Source: Rhytidiadelphus loreus (taxonomy: Eukaryota; Streptophyta; Bryopsida; Hypnales; Hylocomiaceae). From it: DNA of 64,000 bases. The stretch covers positions 6,701,501 through 6,765,500 of the forward strand of contig OX344762.1 of the NCBI GenBank assembly GCA_947034895.1. The letters are read 5' to 3'. Both the position numbers and the translations under genes were made by a program. Below, in pieces: positions 61,210 to 64,000 of this stretch; the first letter of the stretch is position 1; every line of letters starts with the position of its first letter. The notes beneath the pieces were generated by a model, which was not told the DNA's origin, did no database searches, and saw nothing but the letters and a program-made list of their open reading frames with translations.

Positions 61210-62886
61210 ACACTAAACGTCCAAACAACGGGTTTTTTTGGCAACATAGTGATTTTGGGCAGCTCACTCCAGACATAGTTTTTTCTTTTTTTTCTTTGAA
61301 AATTTCACATAATATGGGGACGAGGAGTAGCTTTAAGGCCCAACAATTTTCATAGCTTTTGACTACATGGTTCAAAAGTTATTGCATGATGTGTAATTTT
61401 TGGTGTTCACTGGGCATCCCAGGCAGAAAAAAAAACTTCTTTGAAAATCACTTTTAAAAAAAATAAAAATTTGAAATTGATTCTCTAGGTTTTTATATAT
61501 GTGGGTGAATGCAAGAAACACCGGTACTATTTGGCGTCACAATTGGAATGACGGAGATGCAATTTGTCATATCTTTTGGGAAATGAAGTCCATGTACTTG
61601 AAATTTTTATTGGAGATGGCTAACTTGGAAGTCCTCAGATTCCTTACTTTTGAGAAATTTTGAAAAAAAATCCTTTAATTAAATTGTAATTTACCTAATT
61701 TGTCACACTTTGCGTTTTAGGGTTTTTTAGTACTGTGGAGCATTCAAAAATGATGATGTATGTCTAGGATTGTTGTGGGCTATTGCCACAATAGGCAGGC
61801 ATGTGCCCACCAAAGGACATTAAAAAAAACACAATTCTTTGTCTTCAACATGCATGCAAATAGGGGTCCCTTGCCCATAGCGCTCCTAACATTTATGATG
61901 GTTTCAAATTTTAGTTTTTGGTGAAATGTAATCACTATCAAGTCTCTACAAATGCCAATTTTTAGTTTTTATTTATTCATGATTTCTAATTATTATTAAT
62001 TTATACTTAATTTTATCTACTTTTTGTGACAAACTGTCATTTTTTTCAAAGAGTACTATTTCAGTATTATTAAGTACTCAAAAGTACTACTGGCCGTTGA
62101 TTTTTCGGATCAACGGCTGAGATTGCTCTGTTTTGCAATACTACGAATACTAGCAATACTAGGCAGAAAAAACGCAGTTTTGGCAAAACGCTCCCTAAAT
62201 CGTTCGTTGTTTCTTGCATCTACCCATGTGGTAAGCTTTGAATCATTCCATTTTGATTAATGAGATGAAAGTTATGAGGAATTTTAGTTTGGGTTAGTTT
62301 GTGGGTAGTTATGGAATCTCTACTCCAGAATAAACTTTGAAGTCCTTTATTTAACTCAATTTTAAATATTTTTGGAATAAATAAAATAAAATTAGGTGTA
62401 TATTGTTTATTACAACATTACAACCATTGAGATTGACATTTTTCAATTCTATAAATAAATTGTTAACAATTTAGTATTTTTAATCATTCTCTACTTCTTT
62501 CTACTTACTATTTTTTTCTTATATGTTGGACAATTCCAAATGATCTAAAACTTTTCAAGCATGTAGGCATGTAGACTTGAGGAATGAATCCAAAGAGTAA
62601 CCACCATTTTGGACATTTTTTCATACAAATGTGACCTTATGAAGTGCAGTTGCCCGTATTTTCACAGGGCCCAAAAAGGGATTTTTGTCACTTCAAACGT
62701 TAATATCTTGCAATCTACATGATGGAAAATTCTGTAATTTTTTCCACATCTTCTCTAACTATTTTACTACAAGATCCTACAGTTACATTTGTTTAGAAAT
62801 GTTTTTCATCTAAAATTTGATGCTTGTAAATGCAAGGGCAGTTTTAGAGCAGTTTTGGTGAAAATATAGTCTCTGACGTTTATGGG
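61210..62886 (-). mobile_element. second ~950-bp TTAA element, with nested insertion
   Basis: An inverse copy of 36914-37821. The left end is ACACTAAACGTCCAAAC preceded by TTAA (61206-61209); the right end on the other strand is CCCATAAACGTC followed outward by TTAG (62887-62890), a TTAA with one change. Removing the 723-bp element at 61503-62225 and its 4-bp duplication leaves about 950 bp, close to the 908 bp of the other copy. Confidence 0.7.
61503..62225 (-). mobile_element. 723-bp TIR element (family E1), copy 2, nested
   Basis: An inverse copy of 7549-8263. The left end is GGGTGAATGCAAGAAACACC and the right end reads GGGTAGATGCAAGAAAC on the other strand. ATGT lies on both sides, and the matching unoccupied place in the other host copy (near 37541-37550) has a single ATG, supporting a 4-bp duplication. 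It is inserted in the TTAA element at 61210-62886. Confidence 0.8.
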
Positions 62887-63179
62887 TTAGCATCAATTGT
62901 GGCATTAATATTTGCTTGATGTATATTACTGGGAGATATACAAATTGCACTGAATTCACACCATTGTGCACCGCTAAGTTAGAATAATCACCCCCATTAA
63001 TTCCCACTTTCCATCTCCCTAAATCATTTTTATTTTTGTCCGTGCGTGAAGGTCCACAGTGCCCGCATTGTCATGGACTCGTGCCAGTTTATCGATGTTG
63101 ACCCTTCACAAGGCCGCCCGGGTATTCTGAAACGGTACGGAAAGGGAAGTCTGTACTGCATTTTTTATTTTCTTGAAAT

Positions 63180-63401
63180 CCCTTGAACGTCGATATGGAC
63201 GTCAAACGTCCGATGGATGACAAGGAATCTTCGAGTGTAGGATAAAAGTGCAACTATTCATCATTTCAATTGGGTTTGGAAAGGAAAGATCTCCTACAAT
63301 ACTTTGACCTCCAATAGGTGCTTTTGCTATTTCTTTTACCAATGATTCACACGGTAATACAAAAGGATGAATTTGAGCATCACCCCTTTGACGTTCAAGG
63401 G
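63180..63401 (+). mobile_element. 222-bp TTAA-type MITE
   Basis: The left end is CCCTTGAACGTCGATATGG and the right end on the other strand is CCCTTGAACGTCAAAGGGG. TTAA follows on the right (63402-63405), but the left flank is AAAT, so one side has decayed or the element is slightly truncated. Related to 56310-56522 in opposite orientation. Confidence 0.6.
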
Positions 63402-63405
63402 TTAA

Positions 63406-64000
63406 GCAAATGTCTGTACTCAAATTTACAAACTTGTGTGTCTACAATAGTATGAAGATATTCTCGTGCTAACATTAATTAATTAATTAGGGAAGAAATT
63501 AAAGGACGAATAGAATTAGTCAAACAAGCGACAACTGAAGCAGTGCAGAATTATTGGGGACGTTGCTTTTTCTCTCCTCATTCGAACTGTTTTTTGCTTT
63601 CTTCGAAAAAAGCGAGTCTGTTTCTTCATAGATCGACGGCAATTGCAACTGATTCCCCTCTAGACTTCGTAATGAATGTATCTTGAATGACTTTAAGCTT
63701 AGTTCTTGCTGAATGGCGTTTTCTGAGTCTCGTCAAGAATGAGAGGACCACGGCAATTCAACGTACGTCGTCCATGCCAGAGGGGAATCTTCATCCACGG
63801 CAATCATTCCCGTGCAAGCACTTAACATTTACTAATCGATGAGAAGGAGTGTAATATTTATTCTTTAAGAATTCCAACAGGAAACTAATAAAGTGTATCG
63901 TAAATTAAATCCCTGGAAGCCACCCGGGCGCATTGGAATGCGAGCTTGCTTGCATTACTGGAGGAGATCGACTGGGGATGTCGAAGACGACAGTGCGCGC
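63406..64000. other. window end, no gene seen
   Basis: Composition becomes more balanced after 63.5 kb, which may mark the edge of a gene island beyond the window. A short (ATTA) repeat lies at 63476-63489. Nothing else supported. Confidence 0.35.

Noticed and set aside
1..64000. CRISPR array, tRNA or rRNA gene
   Set aside because: No regular direct repeats with unique spacers, and no cloverleaf-like or rRNA-like sequence noticed on either strand by eye.

Overview
The window looks like nuclear DNA of a land plant, most likely a bryophyte such as a moss. The evidence is spliced eukaryotic genes with GT..AG introns, a plant-type glutamate receptor-like channel, BTB/POZ proteins of a plant type, a plastid-type N-terminus on a PhzF-like protein, and remnants of a repeat protein that I associate with mosses. 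Genes are GC-richer islands in very AT-rich, transposon-laden intergenic DNA. I see no bacterial, organellar or viral block and no CRISPR array.

Layout. 0.1-1.1 kb: BTB/POZ gene 1 (+). 2-9 kb: AT-rich DNA holding a duplicated segment whose second copy took two separate DNA-transposon insertions. 10.4-11.3 kb: BTB/POZ gene 2 (-), a paralogue convergent with gene 1, whose last codons and stop lie inside a TTAA-flanked miniature inverted-repeat element. 12.6-18.7 kb: an eight-exon glutamate receptor-like gene (-), predicted 988 aa, all splice phases agreeing. 19-36 kb: gene desert with a 317-bp-arm inverted repeat, a spaced series of a palindromic 19-mer, a wrecked multi-copy (DUF7869-like) gene, a TIR element and a tandem array split by a pogo/Tc1-like MITE. 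36.9-38.4 kb: a ~0.9-kb TTAA-flanked element and other repeats. 39.6-43.2 kb: a six-exon PhzF-family gene (-), 438 aa, all introns phase 0. 46.6-47.6 kb: an uncharacterised 338-aa protein with four to five amphipathic-helix repeats (-). 50-58 kb: further repeats, including a perfect 238-bp palindrome with CACTA-like ends. 58.6-59.8 kb: a two-exon four-transmembrane protein (-). 61.2-64 kb: more TTAA-flanked elements, one carrying a nested insertion.

The genes do not form a pathway; this is ordinary plant gene order. The most unusual signal is in the repeats: at least six elements with CCC-type terminal inverted repeats, most flanked by TTAA on both sides. That is the hallmark of piggyBac-type transposition, which is not a usual component of plant genomes. 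One of them supplies the end of a protein-coding gene. Several insertions can be dated relative to each other because unoccupied sites lie in the same window.
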